Source: an uncultured Prevotella sp. (GTDB taxonomy: Bacteria; Bacteroidota; Bacteroidia; Bacteroidales; Bacteroidaceae). From it: 24,138 nt of DNA. Both the position numbers and the translations under genes were made by a program. The DNA is taken from NCBI GenBank assembly GCA_927910885.1, contig CAKMOD010000093.1, positions 1 to 24,138 on the forward strand, read 5' to 3'. The notes under the pieces were generated by a model. The model had not been told where the DNA came from. It made no database searches and worked only from the letters and a program-made list of their open reading frames with translations. Shown piece after piece: positions 8,414 through 16,757 of the stretch (positions within the stretch are counted from its first letter, which is position 1; every line of letters starts with the position of its first letter).

Positions 8414-9551
8414 GCATTTGCCAATAAACTGGGTTAACGGCCAGAAAATTAATAATACCCATTTCTTTGAGACCTATTACAATGTAGTTGAGATGCTAAG
8501 ACAGAACCGTGAAGAGGGGCTGACAAGCTATAACTACGGATTTGGTGAAAAGTCTGAAAGAGAAGAAAGTTCTATTGAGTTAGATATTAAGGGTGAGTCT
8601 GCAGAAACATTGTCTGTAGAACTGAGAGCATGTAATGCGGTTACCCGTAATGGTTACCATATTCTCTTTTCAAAGGAACTCTATGGAGATTTCACACCTA
8701 AGTGTACGCTCAAAGATATCGACATTGATCTTTCTACACGTCAGGTAGTCTGCATCCTCATCACTATTAATCCTTACAAGATGTTGCCAGTTGGAGTGCC
8801 TGATCCTGAAACGACTCCGCTCCATCATCCTTACGTGTTGCCAGAGGTTACCTTGCAGTTCGTATTGGAGCAGAATCTTAATAAGGCCTTCCTTGAAGGT
8901 AATAGCATAGTAGCAGGAAAAGTTATCGTCGACGGTGGTGCATTCTCTATAGATAATGAATATATCCCAGCTATTCAGCGTATCAATTACTCTGAGAGGG
9001 CTATGTATGCTTTAGAGAATATGACAGAAATACTTGAGCGTATTCATAGCAATGCTCTCAAGGTATATGCTAAGAATATTTCTAACCCTCACCGCAGTAT
9101 GCTTGCAGACAATACTTTCGCTCTCTGTGATGTGGTGAAGAATTTCTATAGCCAACACTGCTTTGAGTTGAAGAATATTGCAGCTGAGCAGCCACCAATT
9201 TATACGGTGCGCCTTGCGAATGCATTAGCTAATCTTCTGCTCACTTCGCTCCGTTCTTTACCTGAGAAGGACTTTGAAACACTGTTGCAATACTTTGATG
9301 AGTGGACAAATATTAAGCCGTCTGACTTTATGCACAAGACAAGCGATATTGCCCATCTGAGCTATAATCATCTTGAGTTGAATACTCTCTTTACGAGTAT
9401 TGCGGCATTCCTCAATGTAATTGATACGCTTTTCCATAAGTTGAGCGAACTCGAATATGTCGGTCTCATCAAGGAGAATATTATCATTAGCGAAGATAAT
9501 AGTGGTAAGGCCTCTGAGAGTGAGCGCAAGTCATGGAAGGTGTGGGATTAA
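8400..9551 (+). CDS. tssK: T6SS baseplate adaptor TssK
   Basis: 383 residues, somewhat shorter than the roughly 440 of Pseudomonadota TssK. TssK trimers link the baseplate to the membrane complex and resemble phage receptor-binding proteins. Seen here: the N-terminal PINWVNGQKINNTHFFE segment, matching the 'W..G..l...HF' opening of TssK; a beta-rich middle with PYVLPEVTLQFVLEQN; and an all-helical C-terminal region (YSERAMYALENMTEILERIH onward). No signal peptide or membrane helix is visible. In TssK the C-terminal domain contacts the membrane complex; here the adjacent tssN is its probable partner. The overlap of 14 bp with tssN supports coupled expression. Confidence 0.82.
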   Translation: MKKIEHLPINWVNGQKINNTHFFETYYNVVEMLRQNREEGLTSYNYGFGEKSEREESSIELDIKGESAETLSVELRACNAVTRNGYHILFSKELYGDFTPKCTLKDIDIDLSTRQVVCILITINPYKMLPVGVPDPETTPLHHPYVLPEVTLQFVLEQNLNKAFLEGNSIVAGKVIVDGGAFSIDNEYIPAIQRINYSERAMYALENMTEILERIHSNALKVYAKNISNPHRSMLADNTFALCDVVKNFYSQHCFELKNIAAEQPPIYTVRLANALANLLLTSLRSLPEKDFETLLQYFDEWTNIKPSDFMHKTSDIAHLSYNHLELNTLFTSIAAFLNVIDTLFHKLSELEYVGLIKENIIISEDNSGKASESERKSWKVWD

Positions 9552-9567
9552 TAGATACACTTGACAA

Positions 9568-10050
9568 ATGGTAGAAAAGAATAGAAAAGAACGCCGTCAG
9601 GCAAAGAACTCTTTTGTTTTCATCTTTAGTTTCACGCTATTACTTTTCGTACTCTTTGCTGTCTGCACATTGAAAACCGCTGAACGGGGTATCAATTTGG
9701 TAGACGAAAAGAAAGTACGTTATGATGACGTGTTCCGTAAGCAGGCGAGCTATAACTTCCGTATGGACCAGATGTTCAAGGATATGAACAATCTTGTTAC
9801 TGAGAAGCGTACGGATAATGAGCAGGCACAGTATCAGATGATTATTGCTCGTCACAGACAGGATATGCAGGATGAAATCTATCGTGGTGACAATGACACT
9901 ACCCATTATGTACTCTATAAGACGCTCTTCGATCAGCTGCAAGCTACGCAGGAAACTACTGCAACTTACTTTGATGAGAAGCGTGACTTAGACTACATTA
10001 TGGAACAGATTCAGAAGGCAACGGAGATTTTAAATAGAAAAAGAGATTAA
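9568..10050 (+). CDS. tssO: Small single-pass membrane protein of the T6SS membrane complex, TssO-like
   Basis: 160 residues with a short basic cytoplasmic head (KNRKERRQAKN), one hydrophobic helix at about residues 16-34, and a periplasmic region that is almost entirely polar and helical, probably coiled coil. The basic KERR head followed directly by a helix matches my recollection of TssO. The gene lies 16 bp after tssK and 12 bp before a second protein of the same plan. The B. fragilis complex has components N, Q, O, P and R. Which of the two small proteins here is O and which is Q cannot be decided from sequence reading alone, so the symbol is tentative. Confidence 0.55.
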   Translation: MVEKNRKERRQAKNSFVFIFSFTLLLFVLFAVCTLKTAERGINLVDEKKVRYDDVFRKQASYNFRMDQMFKDMNNLVTEKRTDNEQAQYQMIIARHRQDMQDEIYRGDNDTTHYVLYKTLFDQLQATQETTATYFDEKRDLDYIMEQIQKATEILNRKRD

Positions 10051-10062
10051 TAATTTATTATT

Positions 10063-10512
10063 ATGACAAGAGACGAAAAGATATGGTCCAGCATTAAGTT
10101 TACGCTTCTGCTATGCTTTTCTGTGGCTTTGCTCTATATCCTCCTTTGTAAGTATGTTACACCTATTCCAGAATCTATCACTGGAAATGCTGTGACAGAA
10201 ATCAATGATGCTGAGGCTATCCTTGAGGATCAGAAGCAAATGACAGAGAAACTGGTTACGCTGAAGAAGGATATTGATTCGCTTAATTTCGAGATACAGC
10301 AGACACAGCGTATCAGTGAGATAAAGGATCGTATGACACAATTGCAGGACAACTATCGTAAACATTCTTATGATCCGAAATACCTCTATTGTATGCGTGC
10401 ATTCAAAACGGTACAAGACTATTTCGACATAAAGCAGAAACTCTACTGGACGACCAAGAATAAGGAGGACAGAAAGAAGATTCTCGAAGAGATGAAGACT
10501 AAAATCAGATAA
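10063..10512 (+). CDS. Second small single-pass membrane protein of the T6SS membrane complex (TssQ- or TssO-type)
   Basis: 149 residues: short N-terminal cytoplasmic head, a hydrophobic helix at about 11-29, then a periplasmic segment beginning with TPIPES and a long heptad-like helical stretch (from about residue 50 to 115) rich in Gln, Glu, Lys and Leu, likely a coiled coil. It has two cysteines in or near the membrane helix and one at the YCMRAF segment. Its size and topology mirror the preceding gene, and the two may be distant paralogues. Position between tssK and the PKD and tssR genes fits a component of the Bacteroidota T6SS membrane complex. I see no lipobox, so if this is TssQ it is not a lipoprotein. 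Confidence 0.55.
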   Translation: MTRDEKIWSSIKFTLLLCFSVALLYILLCKYVTPIPESITGNAVTEINDAEAILEDQKQMTEKLVTLKKDIDSLNFEIQQTQRISEIKDRMTQLQDNYRKHSYDPKYLYCMRAFKTVQDYFDIKQKLYWTTKNKEDRKKILEEMKTKIR

Positions 10513-10731
10513 GTTGTTTGTTAGCAGTTTTCTCGTTTGGTTTATCTGCAGGAATAGCTGATAGAAAACTATCATATTGTTTCTCATTTATTAACGTGAA
10601 AATGTGCATCAGGCATTATGCTATTGCAATGATTACAGAGCATAGGTCTACTGCTATTCAGAAGGTAGTATGTGGCTGAGAACTAACATGTTGAAACCCT
10701 ATATGATATAATAAATTAAATAACAATAATT
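10513..10731 (+). other. Longest gap inside the T6SS operon
   Basis: A 219-bp stretch with no recognisable gene separates the second small membrane protein from the PKD gene, while other neighbours in the operon overlap or are within about 16 bp (apart from the DUF2931 area). It contains a small hairpin at 10559-10574 (TGATAG, AAAA loop, CTATCA) followed by TATTGTTT, which could be a weak terminator. The last 40 bp before the next start are very AT-rich. I see no TAnnTTTG box here. It may be the remnant of a lost gene or a spacer; nothing firmer is supported. Confidence 0.5.
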
Positions 10732-11706
10732 ATGACTGAAAGACAAAAAATCATTCTGGCTATTGTTTCGGCACTGGCCGTAGTCGGATTATTGGTGGCT
10801 TTGCTTCTTCCTTCACGCAATGTCAACAAGAATCTTGACTTTTTCATTCAGGACGGTAATGCGAACAGCCAGTTGGAAGTGAATGAGCCACTGAAATTTA
10901 CCATTAATGACTCTGCGGCAGTTGTTGACAAAAGAGTATTATGGAAAATGGGTAATGGCGACAGTATCGTTGGTAATCCTAACATTAGTTATGTCTACCG
11001 ACAGGCTGGAAAGTATCTCATTACACTGCAGGTTGATGGTAAGATTATCACAGAGAAAACTGTTGATATCGTGAAGATTACCAAGGACACTGTGGCTGTT
11101 GATTCTATCCCTAAGATTGTCGGACCAACGCAGGGTTATGCTGGTGAGCGACTCGTGTTCTCAGCAGAAGGTGATGGTATGACAAGCTGGCTTTGGGAGT
11201 TCGGCGAGAGTGGAACTATTGATGCCTTCGAGCGTCAGGTGGTTTACAAGTATGATGAGCCAGGTAAGTATCTTGTCAAGCTGAAGACCAATACCACTTT
11301 ATATCCTGTATCTCATGTTATCACTATCCTTCCTAAGGTAGAGGATATCATTGAGAATCCTGAGGATAAGGGTGAACAGCAGAAACCTGAGCCTATAGAT
11401 ACATTAGCTATGGTGCAGAATAGCATCAAGAAACATCTGCAGGCTATTGCTAATGCGGGTGCAAGAGATAAGGAGACATTCTATGCACATCGTAATTTTA
11501 TTATCAATAATTATCTCGGTGGTAATGGTAATCAGGTTGTCGTACACATCAATGGTGAGCGTTATAATGTGTTCCCAGACTATTGTCAGGGATTACACTT
11601 CCTTGAGAGTAATCGTTACGGGCGTGTGACTATTGACGATGTGAAGGTAGATGACTTCCATCATATTACGAAAATTGAAGTAACTCAAAGAAATACAGGA
11701 AAATAA
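10732..11706 (+). CDS. tssP: PKD-domain membrane protein of the T6SS, TssP-like
   Basis: 324 residues. A hydrophobic segment at about residues 7-26 with a basic residue cluster before it looks like a membrane anchor or uncleaved signal. Two PKD-type beta-sandwich repeats follow: the first ends NISYVYRQAGKYLITLQVDG, the second has WLWEFGESG and VYKYDEPGKYLVKL, the usual 'W.FGdG ... h.Y..pG.Y.V.L' pattern. After a proline- and glutamate-rich linker comes a C-terminal region of about 110 residues (from LAMVQNSIKKHL) of unknown fold. The protein would project into the periplasm. Position directly before tssR and topology fit TssP of the Bacteroidota membrane complex; the name is inferred from context. 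Confidence 0.6.
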   Translation: MTERQKIILAIVSALAVVGLLVALLLPSRNVNKNLDFFIQDGNANSQLEVNEPLKFTINDSAAVVDKRVLWKMGNGDSIVGNPNISYVYRQAGKYLITLQVDGKIITEKTVDIVKITKDTVAVDSIPKIVGPTQGYAGERLVFSAEGDGMTSWLWEFGESGTIDAFERQVVYKYDEPGKYLVKLKTNTTLYPVSHVITILPKVEDIIENPEDKGEQQKPEPIDTLAMVQNSIKKHLQAIANAGARDKETFYAHRNFIINNYLGGNGNQVVVHINGERYNVFPDYCQGLHFLESNRYGRVTIDDVKVDDFHHITKIEVTQRNTGK

Positions 11707-11717
11707 AATTAGGAAAT

Positions 11718-13985
11718 ATGAAAGCGTTCCATATTATAGCAGGTCTTGCATTCTTCTTTTTGGGTGCCCAGAGTAGTTTGGCACAGGTGGGAAGATATGA
11801 TAAGACAAAAGCTGTCGGTAGAAAGAGTTTTAATTACCTGACAGATGATACACGAAAGCAGAAGACACACAACAATAAGGATGTGCATATTGTCTTCTCT
11901 GATCGTGACCATAACAAGGCATACGCAGGACCGTATGCACAGCGCATCCTGAGCGAGCAGAAGCTTGGCGCACCATTCTATGTTATTGGTGAGAAAAACG
12001 GATTCTACAAAGTTGTTGCTGCTGACCAGAGCTTACTTGGACAGCCTAAGGGCATGTTTGCTCCGCTTTTCAGTTCAAGAACTCACTTCAAGGATGCTAA
12101 AAAATCGCCTTTCGTAGGATGGATTGGTAAGAATAGTGTGCTGGAGTATAACCATGCCTTTGTGTCTAAAGATAATAACTTCCCTGTACGCTACCGTATC
12201 GGTGCATCTACAGTATCACGATTGGCAAACGTTAAGAGTTTCTTTACACTTGACTCTCTGAGTCTCTATGGTGATCCTTTCTTCCTCGATAAGGCTAAGG
12301 GAAAGCTTGTTTCGGGTCAGATTGTGTATGCTTATAAGTATGATGCAAGTAAACAGGCTGTACTTGTTTCTGATCGTCCTTCACTCTCAGACTCTACTCG
12401 CACGGCACTTGGATGGATTCCTGCTGATCTTACTGCTATGGTAGGTCAGAACCACGTCTATCTGCTTGATTCAAGTTATCCAGAGTTTGCGAACTTCCCA
12501 TTGGGTTCTAATCTCCTCTTTACTGCTGATGGAAATTGGACAAATACTTCGGCTGATCAGAAAGTAGCTGTAAATCTTCCGTTGTCTGTATGGGACAGAA
12601 AGAAGACTTTAATGCTCAATATAAAGGGTGGAGATGTTGCTGTTGCTGAACTTGATCACCTCATTGAGAATAGTAAGAATGTCAATGTTCACCTCGTATT
12701 CTTTGATAAGGACCGTCTTCTTGTGCGCAATCTTGTTAATGCGTTCCAAGGTATAGGCGAAAAGGTTTCAAAGGATTCGAAGGCAAAATTCTCGGTGACA
12801 TCAGTTTCTCAGAAGGGAAACATACATCTCTCACCTACAACAGACTTTGGTAAGTGGATTGATTATCTTACAAAGATGACTTCACCAAATACTATTGGTG
12901 CTACTGGTGGCTATGGCTTCCACGATGCGATGAATACAATCTTTAGAGAGACACCTTATTCTAAGTTTGATAATAATGTTTTCATTATTTTGGGTACTGA
13001 TGAGTTCCCAACCTTCACATCGGATATTAACTCTGAGATCTATTCACGCTCAGCAACTCTTCTTCTTGCTCAAATCCTTTCTAAGGATGGTATGCCTTAT
13101 CAAGACTTCATCCTGCAGTCTAAGCAGCTGCTTGATAATAATATCTTGGAGTATATGAGTTTCTCTGGAGATTATCTCTGTGAACCAAAATGGACAAAGA
13201 ATGGATCGTTCAAAGATATGAGCACTGATAACGAGAATGTTTATCTGCTCGATGCACCAAAGAACAGCGTTATTACAGGTGGTTTTGTTTATCCAAAACT
13301 TTATTCTGAACTTTCAAGTGCAGGTCTTTCAAATGTACTTGATTCACTGTTTATGCAGCTCAATGCACGTAACAACGAACTTGTAAATGTGACACGTAGC
13401 GCAGAGAATAAATATGGTGTTCTACGTGCTGTTCCTACACAAGAGGTAGTGAATCTCTGTGACAGTGCAGCTATCTCTGTAACTGACATTGAAAAGAACA
13501 ACATCAACGACCTTCTCTTTAAGAAGATGTGGTTTACACCACAGCAGCTTTCAACTTACGATGAGGGCTATCTTTTTGATAAGGCTGAAATGCAGAATCT
13601 TATTGATGGCTATCGTGATTTGATGCCTTATATCAATGCAGACTCTCTTGGAAACCAAGAACTTGCAGTATTGAGAAATAACTTTAAGCGTCAGCGCAAG
13701 CTGGTAAACATGCTTTCTTATCGCAAGGCTCTCAGTACGAAGTCTTCAATTTCAAAGGTTTATTATCATCGCGTTTCAGTTCCAAGTTCTGATGCATTGA
13801 ATTATATAGTACGCATAAAGGATATTCGCCGTAAGAAGTGTAATGAAAGCGAATGGGATCAGGCTTATAAGGAGATGTTCAAGAAGCTTGTTAATCTCGA
13901 GACACGTTTCAGATCTGGACGTTTGAATACTATATCTGTTGCTGGAAAAAGCTACTACTTTATTCCATTAAAGGAGCTTCCATAA
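11718..13985 (+). CDS. tssR: T6SS periplasmic protein TssR
   Basis: 755 residues with a clear cleavable signal peptide (MKAFHIIAGLAFFFLGAQSS followed by LAQ, cleavage likely after Ala22), so it is exported to the periplasm. The N-terminal part contains an SH3-like stretch (GAPFYVIGEKNGFYKVV). The middle, from KKTLMLNIKG through VNVHLVFFDKD to NNVFIILGTDEF, alternates strands and helices in a way that recalls a von Willebrand A-like fold, but no MIDAS motif DxSxS is evident. TssR is the large, Bacteroidota-only component of the T6SS membrane complex. It is the last gene of the operon, 11 bp after the PKD gene, with AGGAAAT just upstream of the start, and is followed by a hairpin terminator. 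Confidence 0.8.
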   Translation: MKAFHIIAGLAFFFLGAQSSLAQVGRYDKTKAVGRKSFNYLTDDTRKQKTHNNKDVHIVFSDRDHNKAYAGPYAQRILSEQKLGAPFYVIGEKNGFYKVVAADQSLLGQPKGMFAPLFSSRTHFKDAKKSPFVGWIGKNSVLEYNHAFVSKDNNFPVRYRIGASTVSRLANVKSFFTLDSLSLYGDPFFLDKAKGKLVSGQIVYAYKYDASKQAVLVSDRPSLSDSTRTALGWIPADLTAMVGQNHVYLLDSSYPEFANFPLGSNLLFTADGNWTNTSADQKVAVNLPLSVWDRKKTLMLNIKGGDVAVAELDHLIENSKNVNVHLVFFDKDRLLVRNLVNAFQGIGEKVSKDSKAKFSVTSVSQKGNIHLSPTTDFGKWIDYLTKMTSPNTIGATGGYGFHDAMNTIFRETPYSKFDNNVFIILGTDEFPTFTSDINSEIYSRSATLLLAQILSKDGMPYQDFILQSKQLLDNNILEYMSFSGDYLCEPKWTKNGSFKDMSTDNENVYLLDAPKNSVITGGFVYPKLYSELSSAGLSNVLDSLFMQLNARNNELVNVTRSAENKYGVLRAVPTQEVVNLCDSAAISVTDIEKNNINDLLFKKMWFTPQQLSTYDEGYLFDKAEMQNLIDGYRDLMPYINADSLGNQELAVLRNNFKRQRKLVNMLSYRKALSTKSSISKVYYHRVSVPSSDALNYIVRIKDIRRKKCNESEWDQAYKEMFKKLVNLETRFRSGRLNTISVAGKSYYFIPLKELP

Positions 13986-14010
13986 AGCATTTAAGATATA
14001 AGATATAATG

Positions 14011-14070
14011 ATATGGATAAATACATTTCTGACATAGTTCAGGTGTATTTATCCATATTTTATTTTCTTA
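14011..14070 (+). terminator. Rho-independent terminator after tssR
   Basis: A perfect 15-bp inverted repeat (ATATGGATAAATACA at 14011-14025 and its complement at 14044-14058) with additional inner pairing (CTGA with TCAG) is followed by a T-rich run TTTATTTTCTTATTAT. The stem is AT-rich, so efficiency is uncertain. It lies 26 bp after the tssR stop and marks the end of the T6SS transcript. Confidence 0.75.
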
Positions 14071-14547
14071 TTATGCTGTCTAATGAACTTATTTCAGGTC
14101 CTGTCTTAAAAAAAGCGTATAGGTCATTTTGTAGGCTATTTTGGTACTGTCCTATAAAAGTGTGTAAGCCCATATTTTTATTATCTTTGTATTTGAAATC
14201 AATTAATTAAAAAAAACAATGGAACATACACACTTTTTTAACCCCAATCGGTCATAATTCCATCGTTTTGAAATGAAAAGCTCGCCCCTGTGTATAGGGC
14301 ATTCAGTCAGTTCTGATGATGCAAAAGTAGAGGGCTTTTAATGTTATTCCAAGAGTCAGGGATATAGTGGGAAGTATAGGGAAATGTAAGGAAATCATGG
14401 CTATCAAGAACACAAAATACATATTCAAAAAGTGGATAGTTTTGGGTAAAACAATATTCGTTTCCAATCATCATTGACTACTTAAGAGATTATGTTAATA
14501 TCTTTTCATAAGAAAAATTATTCTATCAATATTAATCCCATCTTTTC
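14071..14547. other. Non-coding stretch with IS-end-like inverted repeats
   Basis: No credible gene. AAAAGTGTGTA at 14156-14166 is repeated in inverted orientation at 14227-14237. The left copy is preceded by GGTACTGTCCTAT, the kind of sequence seen at insertion-sequence ends, and the interval holds a -7-like box TATCTTTG at 14182-14189. An ATG at 14219 opens a reading frame of only 12 codons that stops at once, as expected for an IS or MITE remnant. Family not identified. Confidence 0.45.
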
Positions 14548-14579
14548 TTCGTTTTATTATATTAATGTTTCTATCTTTG
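14548..14579 (+). promoter_or_regulatory. Bacteroidota-type promoter of the nuclease-like gene
   Basis: TATCTTTG at 14572-14579 matches TAnnTTTG. TTCG at 14548-14551, 20 bp upstream, is one mismatch from the -33 TTTG. Transcription from here would give a leader of roughly 130 nt before the ATG at 14715. Confidence 0.65.
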
Positions 14580-14652
14580 TAAGTGAAACAACAACAATCC
14601 TATGAAATATCAGTGATTGAACATAGTATTATAAAGATGCATTGGAGTGTAT

Positions 14653-14697
14653 AAGGCATCCTTTCCAAAGGATTATTTCATTTTGGAATTATGCCTT
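14653..14697 (+). promoter_or_regulatory. Hairpin in the leader of the nuclease-like gene
   Basis: AAGGCAT (14653-14659) pairs with ATGCCTT (14691-14697), and nested inside TTCCAAA (14663-14669) pairs with TTTGGAA (14682-14688), leaving a 12-nt loop. The hairpin ends 17 bp before the start codon, where it could influence ribosome access. Its role is inference; no known riboswitch was recognised. Confidence 0.55.
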
Positions 14698-14714
14698 TCA
14701 AAGAATAATTAAAG

Positions 14715-16649
14715 ATGAACAAGAGAAACAAACATTTTAAAAGGAAAAGGCAACAACCTACTCCTAAACAGAAAAAACAAAAAATGATAGCAAAAACTTC
14801 AATTAAAGGTGATTATACATTTGAAGCCCAAATGCACGCTATGGGTAAGTGCTTACTTAATGTCTTTAAGGATAAAGATACTGTCAATGCAACTTTAAGA
14901 GAGCATATTGATACGATTGAGAGCTATTTCAGAAAATATGATTCTGTGCAGTTGCTTGGAAGCATTGGATTATATTTATTAGATAACCTTCCCAATCTTG
15001 AAAAGTATTTTATGGCACAGATGAATGGCACAGAGATGCATCTAGACGAAAATGCTGAAGTGATAGCGGAATATGCAATGAACTTTGGTCTTTCAATGCC
15101 AAATGATGGCATAGATAACCCCACAGATGAAGTCGTTAAAGATTTGAGAAATCGATTGAGGACCTTGTTTGTGGCATATATCTATCAAGATATGCCTTTA
15201 GTTGATGATCCTATGCAGTCCATTGATTGGATGATTCATATGGATATCATCGCTGTTCGTGGCGATGGTTATCAAGTTCATGTGTATGAAGTATTTAAAG
15301 AAATGTTCTTCCCACATACGACCTTTTACCAACAGCAATTCGGCTATAGTGTTGACCAACTATTTGATTTCTTTATGGATCTGGAAAATAGGGTTATATG
15401 CAAGATATGTAGTCAAGATACTATCTATGGAGTAACAAAGATGTATGATCGGTGGGTGAAATGGAAAGAAAAGACTTTTAGCTCTATTGGCAATGAAGAT
15501 AGATTAGAGAATAAAGATTTCTCAAAAGGTATATTTGGTGAGTTCTTTGAAGCAAACCCAGATGTACCGCATACGGAAAATGGTATGCATTTCCTTATGT
15601 ATCAACCAGATGATTATAGAGAATCTAATATGATATTTAGGATCCATCCTCAAAGCGAGGTGGAGACAAGAATCCTAGATTCTCTTTCTATGAAATTTGG
15701 TGATAATTCTGCTTTTCTTGCAGAAAGCGAATTTAAAGGCAGTATTATGAATGGCCATAGTATTTTTGAGAAGCCGTTCGTTAAAGATGGTGATAAATAT
15801 TATTGCTTTACTCCTATGATTCCACATAGAAATCTGTTCTTGATTGCAGAAAAGCTTATGTTACGCAATGATGCCTATTACCAGAATAATTTTCAGCAGA
15901 ACACGTCTCCGATTAGCCGAGATGTTTATATTGAGAGAAAAGTAAATTCTGTCATGAAGTCATTTCTGCCAGATGTTACATTTTATCCTTCTGTACATTA
16001 TAAAATAGTGGAGGAAGGGCTAAAAAAGGATCCAGAGCTGGATATTCTTGGTGTTTCAGATAAGGCAGTCTATATTATTGAAGTTAAAGCCCATGAACTT
16101 TCTTATAAAGACAGAGTTAAGTTAGATGGAGCCAAGGCTAAGTTTAAAGCATCTGTTGCTGAGGCATGTAAGCAATGCTATAGAGCTGCTGATTTTATTT
16201 ATAATTCTACAAAACCTGAATTTGGCATACAAAAAGGGACAGTTATTATTGATAAGAAAAGGCCAATATATAAGATAGCTGTAACCTTTCAGCATTATTC
16301 TTCGTTGTTGGGACAGATGGATAAACTTGTGGCTGCCAGTTTGATGGAGGAACGCTTTCGTGATACATGGGTTGTGTCATTATTTGACTTGATGGTTGTT
16401 GCTGACTTTGTTGAATCAGAAGATGAATTTTTATCTTATCTTGACATGCGAAAGATTATTAATACTAATCATAGTACATTTCATGATGAACTTGATTTGC
16501 TAGAACAGTTTCTAAATGAATCTCTTGCAGATAAAGTGAATACAAATAAGCCTATGATGATTATTGGAGGTTCTAAGCATATTGATGAGGAGTATGCCAA
16601 AGATTTTAATTTTCCAATAAGTCCTGAAACCTATAATCCACAATCTTAA
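14715..16649 (+). CDS. Uncharacterised protein with probable PD-(D/E)XK nuclease core
   Basis: 644 residues; I do not recognise the full-length family. The first 28 residues are strongly basic (11 Lys or Arg in the first 21), which could bind nucleic acid. Residues 30-390 are mixed helical with no motif I can name. Residues 400-490 look like a restriction-endonuclease fold: Glu407 in a helix (DVYIERKVNSVMKSFL), a strand pair, ELD with Asp443, then the strand VYIIEVKA with Glu456 and Lys458, and a following helix with Gln487. The E, D, ExK, Q spacing resembles NERD/RecB-like nucleases. The gene stands alone with its own promoter, leader hairpin and terminator, between the T6SS operon and a mobile element carrying AbiE. 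A role in phage defence or DNA processing is plausible but inferred. Confidence 0.75.
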   Translation: MNKRNKHFKRKRQQPTPKQKKQKMIAKTSIKGDYTFEAQMHAMGKCLLNVFKDKDTVNATLREHIDTIESYFRKYDSVQLLGSIGLYLLDNLPNLEKYFMAQMNGTEMHLDENAEVIAEYAMNFGLSMPNDGIDNPTDEVVKDLRNRLRTLFVAYIYQDMPLVDDPMQSIDWMIHMDIIAVRGDGYQVHVYEVFKEMFFPHTTFYQQQFGYSVDQLFDFFMDLENRVICKICSQDTIYGVTKMYDRWVKWKEKTFSSIGNEDRLENKDFSKGIFGEFFEANPDVPHTENGMHFLMYQPDDYRESNMIFRIHPQSEVETRILDSLSMKFGDNSAFLAESEFKGSIMNGHSIFEKPFVKDGDKYYCFTPMIPHRNLFLIAEKLMLRNDAYYQNNFQQNTSPISRDVYIERKVNSVMKSFLPDVTFYPSVHYKIVEEGLKKDPELDILGVSDKAVYIIEVKAHELSYKDRVKLDGAKAKFKASVAEACKQCYRAADFIYNSTKPEFGIQKGTVIIDKKRPIYKIAVTFQHYSSLLGQMDKLVAASLMEERFRDTWVVSLFDLMVVADFVESEDEFLSYLDMRKIINTNHSTFHDELDLLEQFLNESLADKVNTNKPMMIIGGSKHIDEEYAKDFNFPISPETYNPQS

Positions 16650-16652
16650 ACA

Positions 16653-16676
16653 AAAATCCTTTGAGGGATTTTCTAT
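16653..16676 (+). terminator. Probable terminator after the nuclease-like gene
   Basis: AAAATCC (16653-16659) pairs with GGATTTT (16666-16672) with a 6-nt loop and ends in TTTT, beginning 4 bp after the stop codon at 16649. Short stem, so only moderately convincing. Confidence 0.55.
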
Positions 16677-16719
16677 GCAATCAGTAAATATTGTTTCTCC
16701 GAAGTTTTTTGGTGTGATA

Positions 16720-16757
16720 AAGGGTGTAAATCGCATAACTTGCTGATTTACACCCTT
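16720..16757. repeat. Perfect 13-bp inverted repeat, possible terminator
   Basis: AAGGGTGTAAATC at 16720-16732 is exactly complementary to GATTTACACCCTT at 16745-16757 with a 12-nt loop. No good U-tract follows on either strand, though on the minus strand an A/C-rich tract follows. It lies between the nuclease-like gene and the leftward promoter at 16929-16960 and could end a transcript from either side. Confidence 0.6.

Noticed and set aside
14013..14210. Open frame of 65 codons after tssR
   Set aside because: It begins inside the terminator hairpin and runs through AT-rich DNA and the IS-end-like repeat; the composition is not protein-like and no family is recognised.
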